This document shows, in pieces, positions 44,790 to 53,907 of a stretch of DNA of 64,000 nucleotides (positions within the stretch are counted from its first letter, which is position 1; every line of letters starts with the position of its first letter). Below the pieces are notes generated by a model, which saw nothing but the letters and a program-made list of their open reading frames with translations, was not told where the DNA came from and searched no databases. Source of the stretch: Nocardia sp. CDC159. GTDB lineage: Bacteria > Actinomycetota > Actinomycetes > Mycobacteriales > Mycobacteriaceae. The DNA lies in contig NZ_JAMRXH010000003.1 in assembly GCF_023740735.1 (NCBI RefSeq), positions 547,831 to 611,830 of the forward strand, in the 5' to 3' direction. A program made the position numbers and the translations under genes.

Positions 44790-45056
44790 ATGAAAAAGTC
44801 CGCTCGCAACGTCCTGACCATCGCCGCCGCTTGCGCTTTCACCGCGCTCAGCCCGATCGCGGCCCAGGCCGCACCGGGCGAACCCCCCGCGGCGGGAGAG
44901 TCCGCCCCGCCCGGCACCCCCTGGATCAAGTACGGCGTATATCCGACGCAGGCGGTGTGCGGCCAGACCGGCCACAACCTGGTCAACCGCGATATCTACG
45001 CCGACTACTCGTGCAGCCGGGAACTGAAGGGCTGGGGGCTCTGGGTGCGTAAATGA
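44790..45056 (+). CDS. Small secreted protein
   Basis: 88 residues. Signal peptide MKKSARNVLTIAAACAFTAL, ending AAQAAPGE (cleavage about residue 28). The mature part of 60 residues has a Pro-rich start, then YGVYPTQAVCGQTGHNLV and YADYSCSRELKGWGLWV with two cysteines that could pair. It is preceded by the protease gene on the same strand (167-bp gap) and could be regulated with it. No family recognised; size and cysteines resemble small secreted inhibitors or signals of actinomycetes. Confidence 0.7.
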   Translation: MKKSARNVLTIAAACAFTALSPIAAQAAPGEPPAAGESAPPGTPWIKYGVYPTQAVCGQTGHNLVNRDIYADYSCSRELKGWGLWVRK

Positions 45057-45063
45057 CACCCGC

Positions 45064-45441
45064 TCAATCGAGACAGAACTCGTTGCCCTCGATGTCCTGC
45101 ATCACCAGGCACGACTCGTAAACGCCGTCGGAACGCAGTAATCGCACGCGGACCGCACCGAGCGCGACCAGTCGGGCGCATTCGGCCTCGAGTGCGGCCA
45201 CCCGCTCCTCACCCACGAGCCCGGCGCCGACCGACACGTCGAGATGCACCCGGTTCTTGACAACCTTTCCTTCGGGAACTTGCTGGAAGTACAAGCGCGG
45301 CCCCACACCCGAGGGATCGACGCATGCCGAACCGCGATGCTCACCCTGGTACTCGTAACCGAGCACCTCGCACCAGAAACGTGCGAGGCGCTCGGGTTCC
45401 GCGCAGTCGAAAGTGATTTGAACCTGTTTGACCGATGCCAC
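45064..45441 (-). CDS. VOC superfamily (glyoxalase-like) protein
   Basis: 125 residues. VQITFDCAEPERLARFWCEV is the standard start of the glyoxalase-like domain, with EYQGEHRGSACVDPSGVGPR and KNRVHLDVSVGAG (metal-ligand His region), closing SCLVMQDIEGNEFCLD (metal Glu). One betaalphabetabetabeta module pair, so it would dimerise. Substrate unknown; many actinobacterial copies serve in detoxification or resistance. Convergent with the secreted protein gene. Confidence 0.8.
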   Translation of the reverse strand: MASVKQVQITFDCAEPERLARFWCEVLGYEYQGEHRGSACVDPSGVGPRLYFQQVPEGKVVKNRVHLDVSVGAGLVGEERVAALEAECARLVALGAVRVRLLRSDGVYESCLVMQDIEGNEFCLD

Positions 45442-45481
45442 CGGTCCACCTTAGCGGCGGGTTCGCCGCGGGAAAGCGGCG

Positions 45482-45595
45482 CTATTGCTCGCCCACGACC
45501 ACCATGCGCGGTGGGCGATCGAATTCGGCGATCTTCCTAGGGACTTCGTGGTACGGCCGGGACGTTGCGATCCATCGGCTACCGGAAGTACCTCT
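45482..45595 (-). other. Coding-like C-terminal fragment without a start
   Basis: After a TGA at 45596-45598 the minus frame reads 37 codons ending in YHEVPRKIAEFDRPPRMVVV-GEQ and a TAG at 45482-45484. Codon choice is high-GC and the reading looks like the last part of a real protein, but there is no start or upstream continuation. I do not recognise the family. It sits between the VOC gene and the NTF2-like gene and is probably a remnant. Confidence 0.3.
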
Positions 45596-45713
45596 TCAGC
45601 TCCCGACATCGGCATTTAGCCGATACGCACGCCGAGACTGCCGTTCTGGACCCGGCCATGGTTGCCGTACCGCGCGTCGGCCAAGCGGATAGTTGAATCC
45701 GGGTGACCGAGTT

Positions 45714-46127
45714 CTACTCTCCCGAGCCGCGGCAGTTCGTGAGCTGAGTGAGGACGCAGACCCACTTGCCATCCCGTTCGACGAAGACGTCGGTGGTCCA
45801 CTCATCGGCGTCGTATCGTCGCCCCTCGTAGTGTGCGGTATTGGTGACCCGGGCCGTGCAGACGGCGGTATTGCCGTAGACACGGATGCGCGGCTCGCCT
45901 ATTCGGGTCATGGCGGAGTGGGTGAGCCTGCCCGCGCGGACCAGGTCGAGAAATTGTGAGCCCGGGGAGATGCCCTGGTCGGTCACGAAAACCCAATCGT
46001 CGGACACGAACTCGGCCAGGGCGACGGCGTCGTTGGCGACGATGGCCGCCGCCCACTCGTCACTCCGGCGGATGATCTCGCGTTCGACGGCCTCGTTGCG
46101 ACCCCCGGCTGCTGGTGGGGAAGACAT
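45714..46127 (-). CDS. NTF2-like (DUF4440/SnoaL-like) protein
   Basis: 137 residues. EIIRRSDEWAAAIVANDAVA, LAEFVSDDWVFVTDQGISPG, FLDLVRAGRLTHSAM, RIRVYGNTAVCTARVTNTAH and WTTDVFVERDGKWVCVLTQL follow the NTF2-like cone fold of DUF4440. Such proteins include isomerases, hydrolases and small-ligand binders. No catalytic assignment is possible. It stands between the VOC protein and the divergent M48 protease gene. Confidence 0.8.
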   Translation of the reverse strand: MSSPPAAGGRNEAVEREIIRRSDEWAAAIVANDAVALAEFVSDDWVFVTDQGISPGSQFLDLVRAGRLTHSAMTRIGEPRIRVYGNTAVCTARVTNTAHYEGRRYDADEWTTDVFVERDGKWVCVLTQLTNCRGSGE

Positions 46128-46258
46128 GGGTCAATGCTATGAATCTCGGGGACGAGGCGCTCTTGCCTCGAGCACAATCCATGCGGTCAGATGGTCTCGA
46201 GGCCGCCCCGAAAACCCTTCGGCGAAGCGCGGACTCGACGAAACCTGACGGGGGCGAC

Positions 46259-47296
46259 ATGACCGACACTCCAGATCGCATCCGGCGCACCTTCCCGGAT
46301 ATCAGCACCCGCGCCTGGGAGCATCCCGCCGACCGCACCGCGCTGGTGATGCTGCGCATGCTGACCGGATTCGACACCGTACTGCGCACGCTGTCGGGTC
46401 TGCTGCCGGAGCGCCAGCATCGGCTGATGTATCTGGCCACCGCGGTGCGGGTGGACGAGCGGCAGTTCGGGCTCCTGCACGAGCTGCGCGCGGATTGCGT
46501 GCGCATACTGGACTCGCCGGTGACCCCGGAGATGTTCGTCGTACAGGACCCCGCCGCCAACGCCCTGACCGTCGGCATGGACGAGCCGTTCATCGTCCTC
46601 ACCACCGGCCTGGTCGAACTGCTCGACACCGAGGAACTGCGCTTTGTCATCGGCCACGAACTCGGACACGCGATGTCCGGACATGCCGTCTACCGCACGA
46701 TGCTGCTGCATCTGCTGCGACTGGCGGGCTCGATCGGCTGGATGCCCATCGGCGGCTGGGCGCTGCGGGCCATCGTGGCGGCGCTGATGGAGTGGAGCCG
46801 CAAATCCGAATTGTCCGGCGACCGAGCCGGATTGCTGTGCGGCCAGGACGTCGAGGCATCGGTGCGCGTGCACATGAAACTCGCGGGCGGCACCATGGTC
46901 CGCGAGATGAACCACGCCGCCTTCCTGCAGCAGGCCGACGACTACGACCGCGCGGGCGATCTGCGCGACGGCGTACTGAAACTGCTGAACCTGGAACTGC
47001 AATCCCACCCGTTCTCGGTCCTGCGCGCCGCCGAATTACGCCGCTGGATCGCCAGCGGCGACTACGACCGCATCCTCGACGGCCGCTATCCCCTGCGCGA
47101 GCACGATCGCAACGCCCGCATCAGCGACGAGATCCGCGAGGCCGCCCGCTCCTACCGGTCCGACTTCGACCAATCGGAGGATCCGCTCATCCGCACCGTC
47201 CGCAACCTCGGCCGCGACGTCGGCGCCGCGGTGAGCACCGTGGGACAGGAAGTGAGCGAACGGGCCTCGAAGATTCGCGACCGGCTCGGCTTCTAG
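46259..47296 (+). CDS. M48 family zinc metalloprotease
   Basis: 345 residues from ATG 46259. The zinc motif is RFVIGHELGHAMSGH (H133-E-x-x-H137), and the third ligand is probably the Glu in RKSELSGDRAGLL. LVELLDTEELRF before it and RLAGSIGWMPIGGWALRAIV after it are typical M48 neighbours; the latter may be one membrane-associated helix. The C-terminal 60 residues (DPLIRTVRNLGRDVGAAVST) are amphipathic. HtpX-like proteases degrade damaged membrane proteins; this one lacks the two N-terminal HtpX helices, so it is probably cytoplasmic or peripheral. Confidence 0.85.
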   Translation: MTDTPDRIRRTFPDISTRAWEHPADRTALVMLRMLTGFDTVLRTLSGLLPERQHRLMYLATAVRVDERQFGLLHELRADCVRILDSPVTPEMFVVQDPAANALTVGMDEPFIVLTTGLVELLDTEELRFVIGHELGHAMSGHAVYRTMLLHLLRLAGSIGWMPIGGWALRAIVAALMEWSRKSELSGDRAGLLCGQDVEASVRVHMKLAGGTMVREMNHAAFLQQADDYDRAGDLRDGVLKLLNLELQSHPFSVLRAAELRRWIASGDYDRILDGRYPLREHDRNARISDEIREAARSYRSDFDQSEDPLIRTVRNLGRDVGAAVSTVGQEVSERASKIRDRLGF

Positions 47297-47407
47297 CCCT
47301 TTGCACTGATTAGAGCCCCGAATCCTCGCGACGCGACTATTTTCGGTACCCAAGAACCACAGGCGCGCGGGGGCGGCAGCCGCGACGGGGCGAATCGAGG
47401 AGTCAGC

Positions 47408-48775
47408 ATGGCCGAGCTTGCGGCGGATCCCACGCATACCGAACCTCCCCTCAAACGGGTGATGGGCCCGGGCCTGCTCCTGCTGTTCGTCGTCGGCGAC
47501 ATCCTCGGCACCGGCATCTACGCCCTCACCGGACGGGTCGCGGGCTATGTCGGCGGCGCGGTCTGGGTGCCGTTCGTGGTCGCGTTCGTGGTCGCGCTCA
47601 TCACCGGCTTCAGCTATCTGGAACTGGTCACGAAGTATCCGCACGCCGCTGGCGCCGCGCTGTACACGCACAAGGCCTTCGGCATCCAATTCCTCACGTT
47701 CATGGTCGCTTTCGCGGTGATGAGCTCGGGCCTCACCTCCGCCTCCACGGCGGCGCGCGCCTTCGCCGCCAACTTCACCGAGGCATTCCACCTGAACCTG
47801 AGCTCGTGGATCGGCATCACCCTGGTGGCGGTGGCCTTCATGGCGGTGATCGCCGCGGTCAACCTGCGCGGCGTCAGCGAAAGCGTCTGGGCCAATGTCG
47901 TACTCACCTGTGTCGAGCTGAGCGGCCTGCTGATCATCGTCGGAATCGGCCTGTGGGCCCTGGGTTTCGGTAACGGCGACTTCAGCCGCGTGGTCGAATT
48001 CGAGACCGGTGACCGGACCGCCCTCGGCGGCGTCATCGTCGCTACCACCCTGGCCTTCTTCGCCATGGTCGGATTCGAGGACTCGGTGAACATGGCCGAG
48101 GAATGCAAGGAACCCAGCCGCATCTTCCCCAAGGTGCTGCTGGCCGGAATCTGCATCACCGGCGTGGTGTACGTGCTGGTGGCGATCACCGCGGTCGCCC
48201 TGGTCCCGCTGCAGGAACTCGGCGCGGGCGACACCCCACTGTTGAAGGTGGTGGAGATCGGCGCGCCTGCCTTTCCCACCCGAATCTTCGCCTTCATCAC
48301 CATGTTCGCCGTCGCCAATTCCGCACTGATCAATATGCTCATGGCCAGCCGCCTGCTCTACGGCATGGCCCGCCAGGGCGTGATCCCCCGGGTACTCGGC
48401 CAGGTCCACCCGATGCGCCGCACCCCCTGGGTCTCGATCGCCTTCACCACCCTGCTCGCGATCGGCCTGATCACCTTCGTCGGCGAGGTGCGCGAACTCG
48501 GCGGCACCACGGCCCTGCTGCTGCTCGCGGTCTTCACCATCGTCAATATCGCCGTACTGGTGTTGCGCCGAGATCCGGTGTCACACCAGCACTTCCGCAC
48601 CCCCACGATCCTGCCGGTGATCGGCGCCCTGTGTTGCGGCTTCCTGGTCACCCCGTTCACCGGCCGCGACCGGTTCCAATACGTGGTCGCGGCCATCCTG
48701 CTCGCCATCGGTGTCGTGCTGTGGGCGATCACCCATCCGGCGCTGCTGCGCAAACTGCGCTTGGTGCGCGAGTGA
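47408..48775 (+). CDS. APC superfamily amino-acid permease
   Basis: 455 residues with about 12 hydrophobic segments. Landmarks: LLLFVVGDILGTGIYALTGR (the G-x-G-x-(I/F) unwound helix 1), FSYLELVTKYPHAAGAALYT, FFAMVGFEDSVNMAEECKEP (consensus G-F-(E/D)-x-x-x-x-x-A-(E/D)-E-x-x-x-P) and LLYGMARQGVIPRVLG. This pattern is that of cationic or neutral amino-acid transporters. No adjoining amino-acid catabolic genes. The gene is 111 bp downstream of the M48 gene on the same strand. Confidence 0.9.
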   Translation: MAELAADPTHTEPPLKRVMGPGLLLLFVVGDILGTGIYALTGRVAGYVGGAVWVPFVVAFVVALITGFSYLELVTKYPHAAGAALYTHKAFGIQFLTFMVAFAVMSSGLTSASTAARAFAANFTEAFHLNLSSWIGITLVAVAFMAVIAAVNLRGVSESVWANVVLTCVELSGLLIIVGIGLWALGFGNGDFSRVVEFETGDRTALGGVIVATTLAFFAMVGFEDSVNMAEECKEPSRIFPKVLLAGICITGVVYVLVAITAVALVPLQELGAGDTPLLKVVEIGAPAFPTRIFAFITMFAVANSALINMLMASRLLYGMARQGVIPRVLGQVHPMRRTPWVSIAFTTLLAIGLITFVGEVRELGGTTALLLLAVFTIVNIAVLVLRRDPVSHQHFRTPTILPVIGALCCGFLVTPFTGRDRFQYVVAAILLAIGVVLWAITHPALLRKLRLVRE

Positions 48776-48783
48776 TTCCGTGC

Positions 48784-49476
48784 TCAGAACAACGACTGCC
48801 CATCCGGCCCGACCATGAATCCATGCCCGCTGTTCCCGGCGGTGCATCGGATCCCCGCGGAGCGTGACTCACAGACCACATTGGCCACGTCCAAGTACTG
48901 GCCATAGGGCAGAGCCGGGCTGCCGCCGTGTGGGTCGACCACGTAGTGCGGCAGTGGGAGGCAGGTGAATCGCGAAGCGTCGAACTTATCGATCTCGGCT
49001 GCGATATGACCCGTGTTTCGACAGTCCGGGAGTCCCGGGGAGGCGACCTTGACCCGGATGAGCTGGCATCCCATGATGGCGTCGGTGACGGTGTAGCCAC
49101 ACATGACACTTCCCCACGGCGACTGGAAGAAGTAGCGGCGGCTGTCGCGCTGGTAATCGCGGGCGTTGGCCTCCCGCATCTGGATGTCGCCGGAGTCGAC
49201 CGCCCCGGGGGCGGGCGGGGGCTGCTGCGGCGCCTTCGTCGCGGGTGGGGCGGGTGGCCCGGGCTGGGCGGGCGGCGCGGGCGGTTGCGGCGCGACCTGC
49301 GACCCCGTGGCGGTCTCCGGCGCGGCCGTACTCGGCCGAGCAGACCCGGTCGCGGCGGAGCCGGAAATGGTCACCACCGTGCGGTCGGCCGCGACACCCC
49401 CGCCACCCTCATTACCGCAGCCCGCCAGCACACCCAGGGCCAGCACCGAAACGGCCACCGCCACAACATTTTTCAT
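48784..49476 (-). CDS. Lipoprotein of unknown function
   Basis: 230 residues from ATG 49476. Signal VVAVAVSVLALGVLAGCGNE with lipobox L-A-G-C (C about 18). A long linker rich in Pro, Ala, Gly and Thr (residues 35-100) projects the globular end from the membrane. The C-terminal domain has YFFQSPWGSVMCGYTVTDA, IMGCQLIRVKVASPGLPDCR, FTCLPLPHYVVDPHGGSPAL and VCESRSAGIRCTAGNSGHGF: cysteines in pairs, as in the exported GHGF-type domains of mycolata. Envelope protein of unknown role. Confidence 0.8.
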   Translation of the reverse strand: MKNVVAVAVSVLALGVLAGCGNEGGGGVAADRTVVTISGSAATGSARPSTAAPETATGSQVAPQPPAPPAQPGPPAPPATKAPQQPPPAPGAVDSGDIQMREANARDYQRDSRRYFFQSPWGSVMCGYTVTDAIMGCQLIRVKVASPGLPDCRNTGHIAAEIDKFDASRFTCLPLPHYVVDPHGGSPALPYGQYLDVANVVCESRSAGIRCTAGNSGHGFMVGPDGQSLF

Positions 49477-49594
49477 CACGTCGAAAAATCGACCGGGCCA
49501 GCGCACCCGTTAACCCCGCCCAGGCCGCAACCTTTCGGGGATTGACAAACCGGCCAATGGCTCGAATCCGCGAGCAAGCCCGAACGATGGCACC

Positions 49595-50038
49595 ATGGGC
49601 CCGGTGATCGAAGTCCGTACTCTACGCGCCAGCGACCGCCACGCCTGGGAACGATTGTTCCAGGGTTACAACACCTTCTACGGCCGCGACCTCACCTCCG
49701 ACCAGGCCGACCGCACCTGGAAGGAAATCCGCAACGACGACCGCATCCACGCCCTGGGCGCACGCCTGGACGACCACCTCGTCGGCATAGCCCACTTCCT
49801 CGTCCACGCCAGCACCACCTCCCCCGACGTCTGCTACCTCCAAGACCTCTTCACCGATCCTGGGGCCCGCGGTCGGGGCGTCGCCCGCGCACTGATCGCG
49901 GCGACGGAGAAATGGGCACGTGAGCATGGTTGCTCACGGTTGTACTGGCATACGCACGAGAGCAACCGAACCGCGCGTCGGCTTTACGACCGGGTAGCGG
50001 AGAACCGGGGGTTCATCCAGTACGTGGTGCAGTTCTGA
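49595..50038 (+). CDS. GNAT-family N-acetyltransferase
   Basis: 147 residues. Acetyl-CoA motif A: CYLQDLFTDPGARGRGVARA (Q/R-x-x-G-x-G/A), then LIAATEKWAREHGCSRLYWH and motif B THESNRTARRLYDRVAENRG. VRTLRASDRHAWERLFQGYN is the usual start. The acceptor substrate is unknown. It is isolated between the lipoprotein gene and the XRE/DUF397 pair. Convergent with the DUF397 gene (7-bp gap). Confidence 0.85.
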   Translation: MGPVIEVRTLRASDRHAWERLFQGYNTFYGRDLTSDQADRTWKEIRNDDRIHALGARLDDHLVGIAHFLVHASTTSPDVCYLQDLFTDPGARGRGVARALIAATEKWAREHGCSRLYWHTHESNRTARRLYDRVAENRGFIQYVVQF

Positions 50039-50045
50039 GAGCTGT

Positions 50046-50222
50046 TCAGGGGCAGTCGAATTCGCCGTGTTGGGCACCTGCGATGAAGGTGTTCCAGTCA
50101 GCGGGGGTGAAGGTCAGGGCGGGGCCGGTCGGGTTCTTGGAGTCACGGACAGCCACCAAGTTTGGCTGCCACCACTGTGACTGCTCCTGAAACCAGCGGG
50201 CTCCTGATTTGTCGCCGGTCAT
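50046..50222 (-). CDS. DUF397 protein, partner of an XRE regulator
   Basis: 58 residues from ATG 50222, overlapping the upstream XRE gene (ATGA junction at 50219-50222). Family pattern: WFQEQSQWWQPNLVAVRDSK, then NPTGPALTFTPADWNTFIAG and EFD. The R-D-S-K-N-P-x-G-P core is typical. In Streptomyces such small proteins (WhiJ/BldB-associated) pair with XRE DUF5753 regulators and may act as toxin-like or anti-regulator partners; function here is inferred from context. Confidence 0.85.
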   Translation of the reverse strand: MTGDKSGARWFQEQSQWWQPNLVAVRDSKNPTGPALTFTPADWNTFIAGAQHGEFDCP

Positions 50223-51094
50223 GCCGAGTACTCTCTCGCCGCCTGCCGAAGCAACGCCCTGCTGGCGTCGGGGCACAATGCCGCCCGCACCATCGCCTCG
50301 TGCGTGGCCCGATAGGCCTTGACCTCGTCTTTGTCGTCGTAATACATTGCGCCCCGGTAATTCTCGACGTAGACCAGGGACCGCTCGAGTGGCTCGCCAC
50401 CGGGCCTCGATCCGAAGTCCATGATGATGAGAGGTCCTGTCACCTCCCCCACAGGCAGGCCTGCGGAGAAGGGCAAGATACGGACCGTAATATTCGGCCT
50501 GGTGCTCATGTCCGCCAAGTGGCGACACTGCGCCCGCATTATTCGCCTGTCACCGATCACCCGGCGCAGCGCCATTTCATCGACAACGGCATCGAGCCGG
50601 ACCGGCCGGCCCTTCCGTACGATCGAACGCTTACGGCGCATGCGCATCTCGACCCGCCGCTCGATTTGACTGGGGGACTCATCGGGGTGCCCCACCTGGA
50701 ACAAGAAACGCGCGTAATCAGCGGTCTGCAACAACCCGGGCATAATCTCCGCGAACATAGTCAGCGACTCGACCATCGCCTCCAGCCCCAGATAAAGCTC
50801 GAAGTTGTAAAACCAGCCCTTCTCACTTCCGCCCTGCGCAAAATCACGCAATGCCTCGACTGTGTGGTCGTCCGCCCCGCATACCCGACAGAAGGCCTCG
50901 AGCTCGTTCAGGTCAATACGCTGCGTGCCAGCCGTCTCCAGGCGTTGGACCGTAGCAGTCCCGCATTCGATGAGCTCGGCGACCCGAGCAATCGTCAATC
51001 CTGCTCCTTGCCGCAGATCGCGAAGCAGACGGCCGAGCTGGCGGCGGGGTACTTCGGGACCGCTCACAGTGCGTTTCGGGTTGGTATCCCCCAT
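50219..51094 (-). CDS. XRE-family regulator with DUF5753 domain
   Basis: 291 residues from ATG 51094 with GGGAGG five bases upstream. HTH at about residues 20-75: LGRLLRDLRQGAGLTIARVA, GTATVQRLETAGTQRIDLN. The DUF5753 half has ALRDFAQGGSEKGWFYNFEL, MPGLLQTADYARFLFQ, RVEMRMRRKRSIVRKGRPVR, LPFSAGLPVGEVTGPLIIMD and VYVENYRGAMYYDDKDEV. These regulators are clustered with DUF397 genes across actinobacteria. The next gene rightwards (51371) is divergent and belongs to the same arrangement by position. Confidence 0.9.
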   Translation of the reverse strand: MGDTNPKRTVSGPEVPRRQLGRLLRDLRQGAGLTIARVAELIECGTATVQRLETAGTQRIDLNELEAFCRVCGADDHTVEALRDFAQGGSEKGWFYNFELYLGLEAMVESLTMFAEIMPGLLQTADYARFLFQVGHPDESPSQIERRVEMRMRRKRSIVRKGRPVRLDAVVDEMALRRVIGDRRIMRAQCRHLADMSTRPNITVRILPFSAGLPVGEVTGPLIIMDFGSRPGGEPLERSLVYVENYRGAMYYDDKDEVKAYRATHEAMVRAALCPDASRALLRQAAREYSA

Positions 51095-51370
51095 GGCATC
51101 CTCCCTGGTCTGAACGAAAGATCCGTGCATTGCGGATGTGACGCTGGAGGTTTCGGATCGTTTCGCTGTTGCGCTTGCGCCGAGACCTCGTTCGAGCTGT
51201 GCTTACTCCGCGCCCGGGACGCGGGACCCACGAAGACAAGTCCCACCCAGTTCCAAATCTCCCCAGCTGGAACCCGGGCGCACCCAACACTTTACGACCG
51301 ATCGGGGGTACCAATGAACAATTCGGAGATTACATCGACAGAACATCCGACCAGCTGACCGAACGACATC

Positions 51371-51622
51371 ATGGAGGGTATCCATCGCACAGAAGACAAT
51401 GGGCTGCAAGCCGTTTGGCGGCTCGATCGAGCCTGCCGGATCGGAATAGTGGCCGTCTACGACGCCACCGATCCGACCCCGGCCGTCTCCTTCGGACCCC
51501 GCGACTATCCGGATCTCGTGGAGGTTCGCGAAATGCTGCCGGAATTCGACGGACTCTGGAATGCCGTGAGACACGATTTCTGGGCCACCTGCATCCGCGG
51601 CAATAAACCGAGCGCGAGGTGA
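51371..51622 (+). CDS. Small hypothetical protein divergent from the XRE regulator
   Basis: 83 residues (MEGIHRTEDNGLQAVWRLDR ...), with IGIVAVYDATDPTPAVSFGP, LVEVREMLPEFDGLWNAVRH and a C-terminal CIRGNKPSAR. No family recognised. A 14-codon frame (51314-51358, MNNSEITSTEHPTS) precedes it and could be a leader peptide. The shared 240-bp gap with the XRE gene would hold both promoters. Composition is of lower GC than the left half of the window. Confidence 0.45.
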   Translation: MEGIHRTEDNGLQAVWRLDRACRIGIVAVYDATDPTPAVSFGPRDYPDLVEVREMLPEFDGLWNAVRHDFWATCIRGNKPSAR

Positions 51623-51675
51623 ATGCCCTTTCGCGGCCGCCACCTCCACGCTATAGTCGGCCGACCTTCGCGATA

Positions 51676-51741
51676 CGGACATCCGCACCGCTTATCGACG
51701 TGTGCGGGATACAAATGCTCCATAAAGGGTGCGGATGTCCG
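51676..51741. repeat. 14-bp perfect inverted repeat upstream of the RecQ-like gene
   Basis: CGGACATCCGCACC at 51676-51689 and GGTGCGGATGTCCG at 51728-51741 are exact complements around a 38-nt loop. The right arm ends 46 bp before the helicase ATG. It could be a regulator site, a recombination site or the ends of a lost element. Confidence 0.7.
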
Positions 51742-51787
51742 ATTCGCCTCTGGCCGGTTGTCGGTGGGCTCGGGCACGATAGGCCCC

Positions 51788-53869
51788 ATGACTACCGACC
51801 TGCGCGAATCCGCCGAGACGCTGCTCCGCGACCTGGCCGGGCCGCATGCGCGGCTGCGTGAGGATCAATGGACGGCCATCGAGGCGCTGGTGGTGGACCG
51901 TCGCCGCGCGCTGGTGGTGCAGCGCACCGGATGGGGCAAATCGGCGGTGTATTTCATCTCCGCCAAACTGCTGCGCGCCCAGGGCCGCGGGCCGACGGTC
52001 ATCGTCTCGCCCCTGCTGGCGCTGATGCGCAACCAGGTGGCCGCCGCCCAGCGCACGGGAGTCGTTGCGGCGACGATCAATTCGGGCAATGTCACCGAAT
52101 GGGACGAGATCCACGCCCGGGTCGCCGCCGGTGCGGTCGACGTACTGCTGGTCAGTCCCGAGCGGCTCAACAACCCGGACTTCCGCGATTCGGTACTGCC
52201 CAAACTCGCCGCCGACGCCGGGCTGGTGGTCATCGACGAGGCACATTGCGTATCGGACTGGGGCCACGATTTCCGCCCCGACTACCGGCGCATCCGCACC
52301 CTCATCGCCGACCTCGGCAGCGATATCCCGGTGCTGGCGACCACCGCCACGGCCAACGATCGCGTGGTCGCCGACGTGGCCACCCAGATCGGCCTGGGCC
52401 GCGACGACGCCCTGGTCCTGCGCGGCACCCTCGACCGCGAATCCCTGCACATGTCGGTCATCCGCATGGACGACGCCGTCCAGCGCACCGCCTGGCTGAG
52501 CCGCTACCTGCACGAGCTGCCCGGCTCGGGCATCATCTACACCCTCACGGTCGCCGCGGCCCACGACCTGGCCGACGTCCTCGCCTCGCACGGCCACCGC
52601 GTCTCGGCCTACACCGGCCAGACCGATCCGGCCGAACGCGAGGCACTGGAGGCGGCCCTGCTCGACAACGAGGTCAAGGCGCTGGTGGCCACCTCCGCGC
52701 TGGGCATGGGCTTCGACAAACCCGACCTCGGCTTCGTCGTGCACGTCGGCGCACCCTCCTCACCCATCGCCTACTACCAACAGGTCGGGCGCGCGGGCCG
52801 CGGCACCGAACGCGCCGAGGTGATCCTGCTGCCCGGCCCGGAAGACCGCCGCATCTGGAGCTACTTCGCCTCGGTGGCCTTCCCGCGCGAACCGGCGGTC
52901 CGCGCGGTGCTCGACGCCCTCGACCGCGAGCGCCCGCTGTCGACCATCGCGCTGGAACCGCTGGTCGAGCTCAACCGTTCCCGCCTGGAAATGGTCCTCA
53001 AGGTGCTCGACGTCGACGGCGCGGTGCGCCGCGTGCGCGGCGGCTGGCTGGCCACCGGCCAACCGTGGCACTACGACGCCGAACGCTACGAGCGCCTGGC
53101 CGCGGCCCGCGAGGCCGAACAGCAGGCGATGATCGAATACCAGTCCACCACCGAATGCCGGATGAACTTCCTGCGCCGCCAGCTCGACGACCCCGGCCTC
53201 ACCGACCAGGGCTGCGGCCGCTGCGACAACTGCACCGGCACCCGCCCCGACACCGCGGTGGACCAGGCCGACCTCGCCGCCATCCGCACCCGCCTGGACC
53301 GCCCCGGCATCGACCTCTCCCCGCGCAAACAGTGGCCCACCGGCATGGCCAAACTCGGAATTCCCCTGTCCGGCAAGATAACCGACGGCCTCGAGACCGG
53401 TCGGGTCCTGGGCCGCCTCAGCGACCTCGGCTGGGGCACCCGCCTGCGCGCCCTGCTCGACGCGCCCGACGGCCCGGTCCCCGACCACATCTTCGACGCC
53501 TGCATAGCCGTTCTGCGCGAATGGAATTGGGCCCAGCGCCCCACCTCCGTCATGGCCATGCCCTCCCCTACCCACCCCCAACTGACCACCGATCTGGCCA
53601 CTCGCCTCGCCAAGGTCGGCCGCCTCCAAGACCTCGGCACCCTCCACCCGCGCCCCGGTCGCCCACCGGTCTCGGCCGCCAACTCCGCCCACCGCGTAGC
53701 CGCCCTCTACGACTCCTGGGAACCCCCAGCCCTACCATCCCTCGACGGCCCAATCCTGTTGGTGGACACCTACACCGAATCCGGCTGGACCCTAACCCTC
53801 GCCGCCCGAACCCTCCGCCGCGCAGGTGCCCCCGCAGTCCTCCCCTTCGCCCTGGCCACCCCCACCTAA
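51788..53869 (+). CDS. RecQ-like DEAD/DEAH helicase
   Basis: 693 residues from ATG 51788. Helicase motifs: 0 LREDQWTAIEAL; I VVQRTGWGKSAVYFI; Ia VIVSPLLALMRNQV; II LVVIDEAHCVSDWGHDFRPD; III VLATTATANDRVV; IV GSGIIYTLTVAAAHDLA; V TSALGMGFDKPDLGFVVH; VI YYQQVGRAGRGTERAE. A zinc-binding RecQ-CT motif is FLRRQLDDPGLTDQGCGRCDNC. The C-terminal half (residues about 480-693) differs from E. coli RecQ and lacks an HRDC domain; it ends in a region with SAANSAHRVAALYDSWE (phosphoribosyltransferase-like). It unwinds DNA in repair. The upstream gap carries an inverted repeat. Confidence 0.85.
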   Translation: MTTDLRESAETLLRDLAGPHARLREDQWTAIEALVVDRRRALVVQRTGWGKSAVYFISAKLLRAQGRGPTVIVSPLLALMRNQVAAAQRTGVVAATINSGNVTEWDEIHARVAAGAVDVLLVSPERLNNPDFRDSVLPKLAADAGLVVIDEAHCVSDWGHDFRPDYRRIRTLIADLGSDIPVLATTATANDRVVADVATQIGLGRDDALVLRGTLDRESLHMSVIRMDDAVQRTAWLSRYLHELPGSGIIYTLTVAAAHDLADVLASHGHRVSAYTGQTDPAEREALEAALLDNEVKALVATSALGMGFDKPDLGFVVHVGAPSSPIAYYQQVGRAGRGTERAEVILLPGPEDRRIWSYFASVAFPREPAVRAVLDALDRERPLSTIALEPLVELNRSRLEMVLKVLDVDGAVRRVRGGWLATGQPWHYDAERYERLAAAREAEQQAMIEYQSTTECRMNFLRRQLDDPGLTDQGCGRCDNCTGTRPDTAVDQADLAAIRTRLDRPGIDLSPRKQWPTGMAKLGIPLSGKITDGLETGRVLGRLSDLGWGTRLRALLDAPDGPVPDHIFDACIAVLREWNWAQRPTSVMAMPSPTHPQLTTDLATRLAKVGRLQDLGTLHPRPGRPPVSAANSAHRVAALYDSWEPPALPSLDGPILLVDTYTESGWTLTLAARTLRRAGAPAVLPFALATPT

Positions 53870-53907
53870 TCCCTTGCGCCACAACGCTCAACAACAAAAG
53901 GATCACC

